Source of the DNA: Halanaeroarchaeum sp. HSR-CO
GTDB lineage: Archaea > Halobacteriota > Halobacteria > Halobacteriales > Halobacteriaceae
Assembly (NCBI RefSeq): GCF_024972755.1
Contig: NZ_CP087724.1
Location: 558,001-622,000, forward strand
Reading direction: 5' to 3'
Length of the DNA stretch: 64,000 nt
In this document: in pieces, positions 46,916-55,392 of the stretch
Layout of the letters: each line of letters begins with the position of its first letter
How positions within the stretch are numbered: the first letter of the stretch is position 1
Notes under the pieces: model-generated
The model's database searches: none
What the model was told of the DNA's origin: nothing
The model's input: the letters and a program-made list of their open reading frames with translations, nothing else
Made by a program: the position numbers and the translations under genes

Positions 46916-49900
46916 TTATCTCGTCAATCGGCGGAGGCCGAGGAGTCCGTAGAGGAACGCCACGATACCGAGCACGATGACGATGTTCGTCTCCTGCGTT
47001 CTGATGAACTCGGGGACGTCTTCGGTGACGAACGTGGCCGCCCGTTCTTCGACGGAACCCCCCGAATCCGGTTCGGTCGTCGGTTGGGTGCTCGTAGTCG
47101 TCGGCTCCGCCGTCGTCACTTCGTCCTCCGGGTCGTCACCACCTCCACCCGCGGACTGCCCCGACGAGCCGGTATCCTTAGCTGGCGCGACCGTGATCGG
47201 TTCCTCGACGACGCTGCCCGTGCGGACCGCCGTGAGTTCGTCGTCGTTGGCCGTCGCGACCACCGTGTACTCGGTCCCTTCCTGATAGTCCTCGAGGTCG
47301 ACCGAACCGTCGAAGGTGCCGTCATCCGAGACGACCTCCTCGTCAGATTGCTGGAAGGTGACGTTGTCGTCGTCCGACCGAACCGTGATCGTGACGGTGG
47401 TCCCCGGCGCGACGTTCGTCTCGCCGGCTATCGTCGCGTTCGCGGTCGCCTGCAGGTCGAGCGTCTCGTTTTCGTCCAGACCGGTGAAGCGGCCGTCGGG
47501 GGCTTCGAAGGCGACCACCGTCTCGGCGGACTCCGGCTCACTATCGTCCGACCCCGACCCGCCAGGGACGTACGGTGAACTCTCGTTCAACACGAAGGCG
47601 GCGTCGAACTCCTCACCGTCCTCGATCGCGTACGGACCGCCTTCGGAGGGAACGACGACGTACAGCCCATCTCGCTCGCCGTCGACGAGCGTCGAGGCGT
47701 TCGAGACGTTCAGCCCACGTGCCGGTTGATTCTGTGGGGGATTCGCCCGTCGAATGTCGACGTAGGCACCCGTGCGCGCAGCGGCAGCGGACCCTCGCCG
47801 GAGGTCAGTGCTGTCGTTCAGGAACCCGTCGATGCCGGTCGCGTCGACCGCGATGACCGCCTGGTCGCCTACCGCGACCGTCTCGCGTGGCGTCGTCCAG
47901 TTCTCGATGTCCTCGGGGTCGTCGAGGTCCACCCCCGCTGGCGCGACGAGCGTCGAGGCACCGGCCGTCGATCGCTCGACGATCCGTAGCAACGCAACGT
48001 CGGTCACCTCGCCATCGACGGTGGCCTCGAGGGTGTAGTTCCCGGTCTCCAGGGGGTCCGAGAGCCCCTTCGCTGCGGGGGCCGTGCGCCGAACGTCGAC
48101 GACACGGTCGTTCGGGAGGGAGTGGTTCTCGTTTCCGGCCAGACCGATCCCCCGTCCAGGTGCTCCGGCCCCGGCCCGGTGGGTGTTCACCTGGAGGTCG
48201 GCGTGGCCGTTGCCGTCCCGATCGACCACCGCGATGCGTTCGTGATAGTTGACCGCCTCGCTTCCGATCGAGACGGTCGCGTTCTCGGTATCGACCAGCC
48301 GGATCCCGATGGCAGCCACGTCCCCGCGTTCCTCTTCGAACACTGATCGGTCGAAGCTGGCTCCCGGATACCCCTTGCGGACGGCGACGGTCTCGGTTCG
48401 ATTGGTGACGCCCGTCCCGAGGTCGGTCACCCGAATCGACACGTTCGCCACTCGTGGCTCGAACTCGACGACGCCGTCACCCTCGCTGTCGAGTGTTACC
48501 GTCTGGCTATCCAGGACGGTCTGGTTGTCCGCTTCGAGCAGTTCGGCCCGGATCGCCCGATCCCCACCCGAAGCCGATACCGTCGCCCCGATCGGTCCGG
48601 CGACGTCCGTCGTGTTGGTCCGGTTGGCGGTCACGGAAAGCGAGAGTTCCTCGACCGGGACCCTGACGGTTTCCCCTTCGTCGCCGTCCTCGCTCTGGAA
48701 GGTTACCCGGTAGGCCGATGCGTTCGACTCGTTCGTATCGAGGCCCGTCAGCAGACTCGATTCGCCGGTCGAGGTAAGCCCCCACAACTCGTCCACGTCC
48801 CCGTCGTCGGTCGTGTCCGCCTCGATCCGAACCGACTCGTCGCGGTTCGGGACGTCGTTCTCGCCTCCACCGCCCTCGTTGGCGAGCACCGCGACCCGCT
48901 CCCCCTGGTAGACCACGTGCGGGCGCTCGTCGGCCTCGGCGACGGTCACACTCGTGGACTCGACCGCGAGCGTCTGCTCGGGGACCGCGGCCCCCGATTT
49001 CACCGCTAGCTCGTCACTCGCCAGCGACACCGACTCGACAGCCGATGGCGACACACTGGATTCCATCACGAGGACCACCCGCCCGTCACCGTCGTCGACG
49101 ACTTCGGTCACGTTCGCCGGCTCCTCGGCGACCGTCTCGACGGCGAACGCGTCTGGCGTCGTCGTCTCGGGGTCGATGGCGTCGGTAAATGCGAGTTCGA
49201 CGGCGGTCGCGCCGTCGCGGTCGGGGTTCTGGAACGCAGTGGCGTCGGCGGTGATGGCAGCGGGGTCGGCCACCGCGTAGGTCGGGCCGCTATCGATTCC
49301 GCCGACCGGTGAGCCGTCCGCGAAGAACATGCCGCGGTCGCCGGTGTCGAACTCGTCACCGAGACCGTCGTCCTCGACCGGGGAAATTTCGAAGTCCAGG
49401 GTCGCGTCGGTCGGTGCGTCCGGCGAGAGTGTCGCGGTCACGGAGAGATTCGTCGCCGCGTCCCCGGTCGGGATGACCCCTTCGTCCGGGCCGGGTTCGA
49501 GCGTCCAGACCCCGTCGTGGCTGGTCGTGGTCGAAGCGATCCTGGAGCCATCCTGGTGCAGGGAGACCGATTCGATCGCGTCTGCGGAGAGGGTGCCCCG
49601 GTTCTGGACGGTCAGTGCTGTTAGACGGTCGCCAAGGGTTTTGGGTGAACCTGATACGTCCTTTTCGGTATATATTGTATCGCCCTCGGTGTATTTCCCA
49701 TCTTCTGAACCTTCTACATATGACACTTCATCATGAAATTTATTCACTTCATTTCCAAATATTGAACTTTCATAATTTCCGGTATGCGGTAGAGTGGCAC
49801 CTATTATAACGTCATTTTCATCTAGTTCCCCATCCGATGTCCCCGAATCAATATAGGCTTCCGCAAAATCATCTGCGGCGAATTCGGCTTCAATCTTTCC

Positions 49901-51850
49901 GATATCCGCTCTTCCTGGTGCAATTTGAGACATATAAATGGAATCGGTTGGATCTAATGAATCATCACCCACTGAATCCGAGAGAATTATCGTCTCATCC
50001 GTGCTATATTTCTCATCCCCATCATTATCAATGAACTCAAAGTCGTGCCCAATGTGATTAACTGGTCCCCCCGAACCTTTGTCGATAATCCTGTCATATT
50101 TTGTTAAAGTATTATCGTCTGGAATTGCTGATTCGATTATTTGGTCACCTTCGTCAAAGTTTCCGTTATTATTTGAATCAATGAACTCAATATCATTTGG
50201 TATCAGATTTGCATCAATACTATCAATATCTGTAAAGCGAATAACATAATCCTCGCTCGTTAATTTGTTACCAGAAGTCGATTTTTCGATGAGAAGTTCT
50301 CCTGTGTCCAATTTCCCAATTCTACTATTCTTTTGATCAGAGTATAGAATCTCACCTCCTTCGAATGGACCTTCAGAATTGGCGATATCTTGATATTTTG
50401 CTCCTTCTAATAGCGTTCCTTGAATCTCCAGAACACTCGAATGATCTTCATAAGGCTGAAGAATATTTGTACTTGGGTAGATCATTTCATCTTCTGGGGA
50501 CGTGGTCCACCTTTCGAATTTCACAATAGGTTCAGACCCGGGATTTGACTCTTCCTCAGATACTGTGTCAAGCCTGCCGTTGCCATTTAAATCTAAAAAT
50601 CCAATGTTAGTGTATGAACCACTAGTTACCTTTGTGGCCGAATCCGTATCATTTGTTAAGTTTGGACTTCCCTTTGCTGAAAGAACTAGATCTTCCCCAG
50701 CATTATATCCTGGATTCTGCCCGCTTTCTACGAATAAAAACTCAGAATCCTCGTAAATTGCATCTTTACTGTTTCCAATATATACGTTTCCCTCTCCAAA
50801 AGTGGCGATACTTGAACCAATCCCTGTTACGTGTCCTTCACCACTGAATAGGATTTCATCATCACTATCCAATCTTCCCTCCTCATCTCCGACGTCATCA
50901 ATTATCGCTTCGGATGGATTGTATTGGTCCGAATCGCTTTCAATTTCATCAATAAAATACACTTCCCCTTCTGAAATTGATTCAAGGTTAGCATTTCCAT
51001 TTTTGACCACCCGGTCTTGATCCGACAATTTTCCTTCATCTATTGATCCATCTCCATCATCAATTATTATGGCCTCACCATTTTCGTAATCTGGAGAATT
51101 CGAATCTCCGATTTGATTTATATAGTAAGAATCTCCGTCTACTGAGTCAAAACCGTATATCGGGGCTTTGCCTTTCCGGAGTAATTCCGTATCTCCCTCA
51201 TCAAGTGGTCCAGTTGTCAGTTCACCAAGATCGTTTGAAACTAAGACGGGTTCATTTACATCAAGTACCCCATCATTACCGTCCTCACTGTCCAGAAAAA
51301 TTTCCGTTTCAGAGGTTTCGGAGAATGAAATTAATGGTAGATCGCCTCCGAAAATTATATCGTCTGATTCCGTTAGTAACTCATCATTAGTGTTGTCTTT
51401 GATTATGGGGTTTTCTTCGGTGAGTGTGTCGGAATTATCCGAATCAATATAGACTGTACTATCTGGTAGTTGGCGTAATACATCACCCGAAGGGTCCTCA
51501 TCCGCATTAGTGTACTTCCGAAATCTTATCACGGTATCATTGAGGTCAAATTTGTTTGACTCATCCCCTGTATCGATATACATTTCAGGAGTTGTAGATG
51601 TCGGGGCAGAAAATCCTTCACCAGTTTGACCGAACTCGGGATTTTCTGTTGTTGAAAAAATATTATCTTCACTCCCCACACTCACGTTCACCACGGATAC
51701 CGTCTGTCCCGGATACACCGATTTCTCTCCCGACCCGTCGGTCGCCGTCACCTGCGTCCCGTTCGCGACGCCCAAGAACGATATCGGCGTGCTGGCCACC
51801 AGCGCTATCGCTACCGCTACTGCCAGGACCCGCCGTCCGCGCCCGGTCAT
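46916..51850 (-). CDS. Giant surface glycoprotein with A/T-rich repeat core
   Basis: 1644 residues. The N-terminus is a Sec-type signal (M-T-G-R-G-R-R then a hydrophobic run to about 28). Residues about 57-737 are about 11-12 degenerate repeats of 45-65 residues, each with a Y/F-I-D-x-D/N-x-D/N-G-x-L/Y-x-E-x-D/E-x-I-I type Asp-rich loop pair, resembling dockerin/EF-hand calcium sites. The remaining part is typical beta-rich haloarchaeal surface sequence, with a domain near 1450-1550 resembling the BGTF surface domain. A Thr/Glu/Pro-rich stretch, one membrane helix and a basic end (L-R-R-L-T-R) close the protein. No Pro-Gly-Phe motif is present (V-P-E-F-I instead). Upstream, a T/A-rich promoter region lies about 70-110 bases before the ATG, hinting at a longer leader. 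Confidence 0.85.
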   Translation of the reverse strand: MTGRGRRVLAVAVAIALVASTPISFLGVANGTQVTATDGSGEKSVYPGQTVSVVNVSVGSEDNIFSTTENPEFGQTGEGFSAPTSTTPEMYIDTGDESNKFDLNDTVIRFRKYTNADEDPSGDVLRQLPDSTVYIDSDNSDTLTEENPIIKDNTNDELLTESDDIIFGGDLPLISFSETSETEIFLDSEDGNDGVLDVNEPVLVSNDLGELTTGPLDEGDTELLRKGKAPIYGFDSVDGDSYYINQIGDSNSPDYENGEAIIIDDGDGSIDEGKLSDQDRVVKNGNANLESISEGEVYFIDEIESDSDQYNPSEAIIDDVGDEEGRLDSDDEILFSGEGHVTGIGSSIATFGEGNVYIGNSKDAIYEDSEFLFVESGQNPGYNAGEDLVLSAKGSPNLTNDTDSATKVTSGSYTNIGFLDLNGNGRLDTVSEEESNPGSEPIVKFERWTTSPEDEMIYPSTNILQPYEDHSSVLEIQGTLLEGAKYQDIANSEGPFEGGEILYSDQKNSRIGKLDTGELLIEKSTSGNKLTSEDYVIRFTDIDSIDANLIPNDIEFIDSNNNGNFDEGDQIIESAIPDDNTLTKYDRIIDKGSGGPVNHIGHDFEFIDNDGDEKYSTDETIILSDSVGDDSLDPTDSIYMSQIAPGRADIGKIEAEFAADDFAEAYIDSGTSDGELDENDVIIGATLPHTGNYESSIFGNEVNKFHDEVSYVEGSEDGKYTEGDTIYTEKDVSGSPKTLGDRLTALTVQNRGTLSADAIESVSLHQDGSRIASTTTSHDGVWTLEPGPDEGVIPTGDAATNLSVTATLSPDAPTDATLDFEISPVEDDGLGDEFDTGDRGMFFADGSPVGGIDSGPTYAVADPAAITADATAFQNPDRDGATAVELAFTDAIDPETTTPDAFAVETVAEEPANVTEVVDDGDGRVVLVMESSVSPSAVESVSLASDELAVKSGAAVPEQTLAVESTSVTVAEADERPHVVYQGERVAVLANEGGGGENDVPNRDESVRIEADTTDDGDVDELWGLTSTGESSLLTGLDTNESNASAYRVTFQSEDGDEGETVRVPVEELSLSVTANRTNTTDVAGPIGATVSASGGDRAIRAELLEADNQTVLDSQTVTLDSEGDGVVEFEPRVANVSIRVTDLGTGVTNRTETVAVRKGYPGASFDRSVFEEERGDVAAIGIRLVDTENATVSIGSEAVNYHERIAVVDRDGNGHADLQVNTHRAGAGAPGRGIGLAGNENHSLPNDRVVDVRRTAPAAKGLSDPLETGNYTLEATVDGEVTDVALLRIVERSTAGASTLVAPAGVDLDDPEDIENWTTPRETVAVGDQAVIAVDATGIDGFLNDSTDLRRGSAAAARTGAYVDIRRANPPQNQPARGLNVSNASTLVDGERDGLYVVVPSEGGPYAIEDGEEFDAAFVLNESSPYVPGGSGSDDSEPESAETVVAFEAPDGRFTGLDENETLDLQATANATIAGETNVAPGTTVTITVRSDDDNVTFQQSDEEVVSDDGTFDGSVDLEDYQEGTEYTVVATANDDELTAVRTGSVVEEPITVAPAKDTGSSGQSAGGGGDDPEDEVTTAEPTTTSTQPTTEPDSGGSVEERAATFVTEDVPEFIRTQETNIVIVLGIVAFLYGLLGLRRLTR
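49640..51690. repeat. A/T-rich tandem-repeat core of the surface gene
   Basis: About 2 kb within the surface gene whose base composition is plainly lower in GC than everything around it (many AAT, TCA, ATT and TTC words), while the frame stays open on the minus strand. It encodes the repeat array. The sharp change at both ends, at about 51690 and 49640, suggests insertion or replacement by recombination. Repeats are diverged at the DNA level, so they are old relative to the 42-bp repeats at 38.9 kb. Confidence 0.8.
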
Positions 51851-52078
51851 CGGCTACCGAAACACCCTGCTCGATCCGTTCCAACGATTCCGCCATCTAT
51901 TCTGCAACGTCGAACGCGCTTGCCACGAAGTCACGGGTTACAATCCGATAAGTACGTAATAAGAGTTACTGTAAAAATCCCCGCCAAACGTCACGCCGTC
52001 TTGCGGTTTCTGTCGCCATCTTTCATCGAAAACCTGCCGGCGGTGAGCACGTCGACGGCGCAGCGCGCCCGCCGTTCG
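51851..52078. other. Intergenic region upstream of the surface protein gene
   Basis: 228 bases without a gene. An A/T-rich patch near 51943-51985 (with TTATTAC and TTTTTACAG on the minus strand) is the best promoter candidate for the surface gene, which would leave a leader of about 70-90 bases. This is unlike the leaderless pattern elsewhere in the window. Confidence 0.4.
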
Positions 52079-52261
52079 TCACCTCGGTCGCAGGACGACG
52101 AGGTAGGTCAGTAAGGCGACGATCGCCGTACCGATGGCGATGTTCTCGAGGGTGTACGCGGCCAGGTCCAGATAGGAGAGTCCCCAGACGATGATCGTCG
52201 CGTAGAATGCCGAGAGGACGAAGTTCAAAACGAGGAGGACACGGATGTCGCCGGATGCCAT
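52079..52261 (-). CDS. Small two-helix membrane protein
   Basis: 60 residues from the ATG at 52261. It has two hydrophobic helices (about 8-26 and 40-58) with a short acidic loop between them and ends R-P-R. I do not recognise the family. It lies between the surface-protein promoter and the HerA-like ATPase gene; the ATPase stop is 31 bases upstream on the same strand, so it may be its co-transcribed partner. Confidence 0.65.
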   Translation of the reverse strand: MASGDIRVLLVLNFVLSAFYATIIVWGLSYLDLAAYTLENIAIGTAIVALLTYLVVLRPR

Positions 52262-52292
52262 ACAGTGATTCATCACGCACCGCGACAAAAAG

Positions 52293-53390
52293 TTACGGAC
52301 TCCGGGTGCCGGGTGCGACGACCTCGTCCGGGGTGACGTGGTCGTCGGGTCGGGGAGAGCGGTCGGTTCGTCGCTTTGATGCCTGGGGCGTCTCTCCCTC
52401 GTGAGGGGTCCGTCGTTCGCGGATGGTGATCGTGACCGCAGATTCGGTCGCGTCGTCGACGACGAGGGCCTCCCCGACACCCTGGGGGAGCTGTGTGGCG
52501 AGGTCACCGTCGAGATACGTCGGATTGGTGCGCGAGAGGGCGTCGATGTCGGGACCAGCAGTGAGTCGGTGGCTGACGACGAGGTCGGCCTGGGAGATGG
52601 CGACCGCGGGGAGGGCGGCGGGGCGCTGTGTCGCGAGGACGAGGCTCACCCCGGGATGACGACCCCGCGTCAGGAGCGTCCGGATGGCGCGGCCGGCGAC
52701 CGTATCGGTGACGGCGTGGGCCTCGTCGACGAGGAGCCACGGCAGTGGTTCGTCGTCCGTCCGTAACGCGCGGTCGTAGACGCCGCGGGCGACGGCGAAG
52801 ACGATCGCGGCCTGCGCGGCGGTGGGCGTCCCACTCGTCTCCAGGACGGTGACGCCCTGGGTCTGCAGGTCGGCGGCCGTCAGGCCCGAGGGGTCGAAGG
52901 TCTCCCAGCTCGCCGCCAGTTCGAGATGGTTGAGGACCGCTCGTCTCGTCTCTGCAGGAACGCCCGCGGTATCCACGACGGCTCGCATCTCCCGGAGGGT
53001 GTCGGCGGTGGCGGCGGCTCGCCAGAGCAACGCCCCCGGTCCCGCCGCCGGATCCAGATCGAGGAGCTGACACCAGCCCGCCGGAGGCACCGCGTCCGCA
53101 CGGATCGTCGGCTGGGTGACGGTGCGGGCGAAGGGGGCCGCCGCCAGGCCGGAGAACGCCCCCATCGGGTCGACGACGATGCCCGAGACGCCAGCAGTAG
53201 TGCCGATTTCCTCTGCGAGCACCCCGAGGGTGTAGGACTTCCCCGAGCCACGTTTGCCGACGACCAGTCCGACGTGGGGGCCTTCGAGGTCGATGGCCAC
53301 CGGGGCCCCACGACTGCCATCCGTGGCGAGGTAGTGTCCGAGCGAACCGATCTGTCCGGAGTCGGCCGAACGACCGAGGACGGAGGTCAT
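52293..53390 (-). CDS. HerA-like ATPase
   Basis: 365 residues. Walker A is V-G-K-R-G-S-G-K-S-Y-T near 43-53 and Walker B is P-W-L-L-V-D-E-A-H near 215. A conserved R-G-R-H-P-G-V-S segment and L-V-L-A-T-Q-R-P sensor are typical of HerA/FtsK-type ATPases. It lacks the N-terminal HAS-barrel length of true HerA (about 500 residues) and no nurA nuclease gene is near, so it may be an independent DNA- or membrane-related motor. The C-terminal ~50 residues are polar and probably disordered. Confidence 0.85.
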   Translation of the reverse strand: MTSVLGRSADSGQIGSLGHYLATDGSRGAPVAIDLEGPHVGLVVGKRGSGKSYTLGVLAEEIGTTAGVSGIVVDPMGAFSGLAAAPFARTVTQPTIRADAVPPAGWCQLLDLDPAAGPGALLWRAAATADTLREMRAVVDTAGVPAETRRAVLNHLELAASWETFDPSGLTAADLQTQGVTVLETSGTPTAAQAAIVFAVARGVYDRALRTDDEPLPWLLVDEAHAVTDTVAGRAIRTLLTRGRHPGVSLVLATQRPAALPAVAISQADLVVSHRLTAGPDIDALSRTNPTYLDGDLATQLPQGVGEALVVDDATESAVTITIRERRTPHEGETPQASKRRTDRSPRPDDHVTPDEVVAPGTRSP

Positions 53391-53410
53391 ACCGCCGATT
53401 CATCTGTCTC

Positions 53411-53440
53411 GGTATTTCAATCGCCGGCAGAGGGTTTATC
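53411..53440. promoter_or_regulatory. Divergent promoters (HerA-like / membrane-anchored protein)
   Basis: TGAAATACC on the minus strand (53411-53419) lies about 25 bases before the ATPase ATG at 53390. TTTATC (53435-53440) lies about 28 bases before the ATG at 53466. Confidence 0.5.
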
Positions 53441-53465
53441 ACCGAAGGGAGGTCCACCCAGACCC

Positions 53466-53915
53466 ATGCCGTTCACAGACTTCCGACAGGACGAACGCGC
53501 CATCGAAGGCCTGCCGATTCGCCTCGTCATCGCGTTCGTCGTCGGCGTGGCGACGCTCAGCGTGATGCTCTCGATGATCTCCGGGGTCCAGTCGTTCGGC
53601 GTCTCAGAACTCGACGCGAAGCCCTCGCCCGAGGTGGTCACGCCCGGTCACCACAGCGTCGACATCACCGCCATCGATGCCGACGGCTCGCCGGTCGCCG
53701 ATGCGACGGTGGTCGTGAAACGCGGTAGCGCCCAGCTGGACTCGGTGGCCGTCGCAAAGACGGGGCCGGGCGGCGTCGCCACCGTCGACATCGAGTCACA
53801 GCTCGGCCCGAATCAGGCGGAGGGGACGCTCACCATCGAGGTGAAACCGCCGGCCGGGTCGCAGTACATGGACCGGCGGCAGAACTCCGAGATTTTGGTG
53901 ATCCGCGGGGCCTAG
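53466..53915 (+). CDS. Membrane-anchored protein with Ig-like domain
   Basis: 149 residues. A charged N-terminus (D-F-R-Q-D-E-R) is followed by one hydrophobic helix (about 18-42), then a soluble domain of about 95 residues with the carboxypeptidase-regulatory-like pattern H-S-V-D-I-T-A-I-D-A-D-G-S-P-V-A-D-A-T-V-V-V. It looks like a type IV pilin-like or single-pass envelope protein, with the beta-sandwich domain outside. Function unknown. It overlaps the convergent methyltransferase gene by four bases. Confidence 0.8.
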   Translation: MPFTDFRQDERAIEGLPIRLVIAFVVGVATLSVMLSMISGVQSFGVSELDAKPSPEVVTPGHHSVDITAIDADGSPVADATVVVKRGSAQLDSVAVAKTGPGGVATVDIESQLGPNQAEGTLTIEVKPPAGSQYMDRRQNSEILVIRGA

Positions 53916-54652
53916 AGCGTCCGGTCCCAGTCGATCCACTCGCGCTCCCAGCCGTGGCGCCGCTCGGCCTCCTTCACCGCCCGCTCGACATCCTCACGGT
54001 GGGTCCGATTCCGCTCGACGGCACCCGTCTGCTCGCCGTCGACGAGGAGCGGCGAGAAGCCGACGGGTCCGAAGTCGGCGGCCGCCTCGCCGCCCTCGTA
54101 GGCGCGGAGTCGCTGGTCGGCCGTTCCGATCGGCATGACGAGGCGGCCGTCGGGTGACAGCTGGCGTACCAGCGCTTCGGGCGGTCGGATCGCTGCGGCC
54201 TCCACGAGGATGCGGTCGAACGGAGCGTACTCCGGCAGCCCCGACGCGCCGTCCCGGCAGTCGACCAGCACGGCGTCGTAGCCGGCCTCGCGGAGGTTGC
54301 GTCGGGCGTCGTAGACGAGCTGGCGGGTGATGTCCACCGCGTGGACCCGCTTCGGGCCGACGATCTCCGCCAGGACGGCGACCGTGTAGCCGACGCCGGC
54401 GCCGACCACCAGCACCGAGTCGGTCGCCTCGACCTCGAGCGCTTCCAGGAGCCGCCCCGCCATGGTCGGCGCCAGGACCGTCGTCCCGCGGTGTTCGAAC
54501 GCCTGGTCCATGTACGCTCGGTGCCCCTCGTCGACGAACTCGTGGCGTGGAACCGCCCGCATCGCTCGGCCGACCGGCTCCGCGTCGACCACCGCTTTGG
54601 TGTCGTGCTGGAGGCTCGCGACCATGTCGTCGCGGAGCGCGGCGTATTCCAT
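53912..54652 (-). CDS. pcm: Protein-L-isoaspartate O-methyltransferase
   Basis: 246 residues. The N-terminal helix region M-R-A-V-P-R-H-E-F-V is the PCMT signature. The SAM-binding motif is V-V-G-A-G-V-G-Y-T near 91-99, where most PCMTs have G-x-G-S-G-Y, so Val replaces Ser. A C-terminal extension of about 50 polar residues (from A-V-E-R-N-R-T-H) is typical of one of the two haloarchaeal PCMT paralogues. It repairs isoaspartyl residues by methylation; this paralogue may have diverged in activity. Confidence 0.87.
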   Translation of the reverse strand: MEYAALRDDMVASLQHDTKAVVDAEPVGRAMRAVPRHEFVDEGHRAYMDQAFEHRGTTVLAPTMAGRLLEALEVEATDSVLVVGAGVGYTVAVLAEIVGPKRVHAVDITRQLVYDARRNLREAGYDAVLVDCRDGASGLPEYAPFDRILVEAAAIRPPEALVRQLSPDGRLVMPIGTADQRLRAYEGGEAAADFGPVGFSPLLVDGEQTGAVERNRTHREDVERAVKEAERRHGWEREWIDWDRTL

Positions 54653-54695
54653 GTGAAAACAACTCGCCGGATGCTCTTGAATCGAGCGCTGTGCG

Positions 54696-55352
54696 TTACC
54701 AGGCAGACCAGGCGTCGGAGGACTCGTCGTAGCCGTAGATCCGCTTTACGTCCTTGGCCTCGACGGTGTCGCCGTCCTCGCCCAGCTTCGGGAACGGATA
54801 GCGTTCCTGGGCCGGTTCGCGGACGTGGATGTCCGTGATCGTGAACTCTTCGTCTTCGAGGGTCATCGTCTCGCCGATGACGAACTCGAAGTCGCCGGGG
54901 AGGTAGGCGGTGATCGAACGGGTCCGGTCACGGTCGCCGTTTCGCGGGTGGAGGGTGATGTCGACGCTCACGTTGTCGACGGCCCGCGTCCAGAACGTCT
55001 GAACCGCCTCGCCCTTGGCCGAGGTAGCCCGCTGTTCGGGGCCGGTCTCGAGGTCGGTGATGCGGACCTGCATGATGGCCTCGTCGGTGTCGACGATGAA
55101 CTCCTCGCCCACGCGGACGCGCTCGTCGACCGGCACCTCGACGCTGGCCGTGAGCGATTCGCCGTCCTGTGAGATGACGACGTCGCGTTCGACCGTGCGC
55201 TCTCGCTCGATGGCCGTCTTGTGGACGTGATCGCACTCCGTACAGCGGACGGTCGCTCGTCCGCCCCCGGTGGAGAGGACTTCGTGGACCGTCTCGAGGT
55301 CGGGTGAACACGCCGGACAGGCGATCCCGACCCGGTCCTGTTGGTGGCTCAT
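54696..55352 (-). CDS. HVO_0476-like zinc-finger protein
   Basis: 218 residues from the ATG at 55352. The N-terminal zinc ribbon has C-P-A-C and C-T-E-C (about 12-40), followed by a beta-rich domain containing the conserved W-T-R-A-V-D-N-V and a C-terminal R-I-Y-G-Y-D-E. This matches haloarchaeal proteins annotated as HVO_0476 family. Its role is unknown. It lies 44 bases upstream of pcm on the same strand. Confidence 0.88.
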   Translation of the reverse strand: MSHQQDRVGIACPACSPDLETVHEVLSTGGGRATVRCTECDHVHKTAIERERTVERDVVISQDGESLTASVEVPVDERVRVGEEFIVDTDEAIMQVRITDLETGPEQRATSAKGEAVQTFWTRAVDNVSVDITLHPRNGDRDRTRSITAYLPGDFEFVIGETMTLEDEEFTITDIHVREPAQERYPFPKLGEDGDTVEAKDVKRIYGYDESSDAWSAW

Positions 55353-55392
55353 GGCCGCGAATAGCCGGGCGACGCGTAAATATCCGCTGTCG

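Noticed and set aside
49640-51690. An intein or separate inserted gene as the cause of the A/T-rich island.
   Set aside because: No splicing motifs or endonuclease blocks are visible, and the translated product is a repeat array in the same frame as the flanks.
51669-51896. A 75-residue minus-strand frame overlapping the start of the surface gene.
   Set aside because: It is another frame of the surface gene's signal-peptide region with Gly/Arg/Asp shadow composition.
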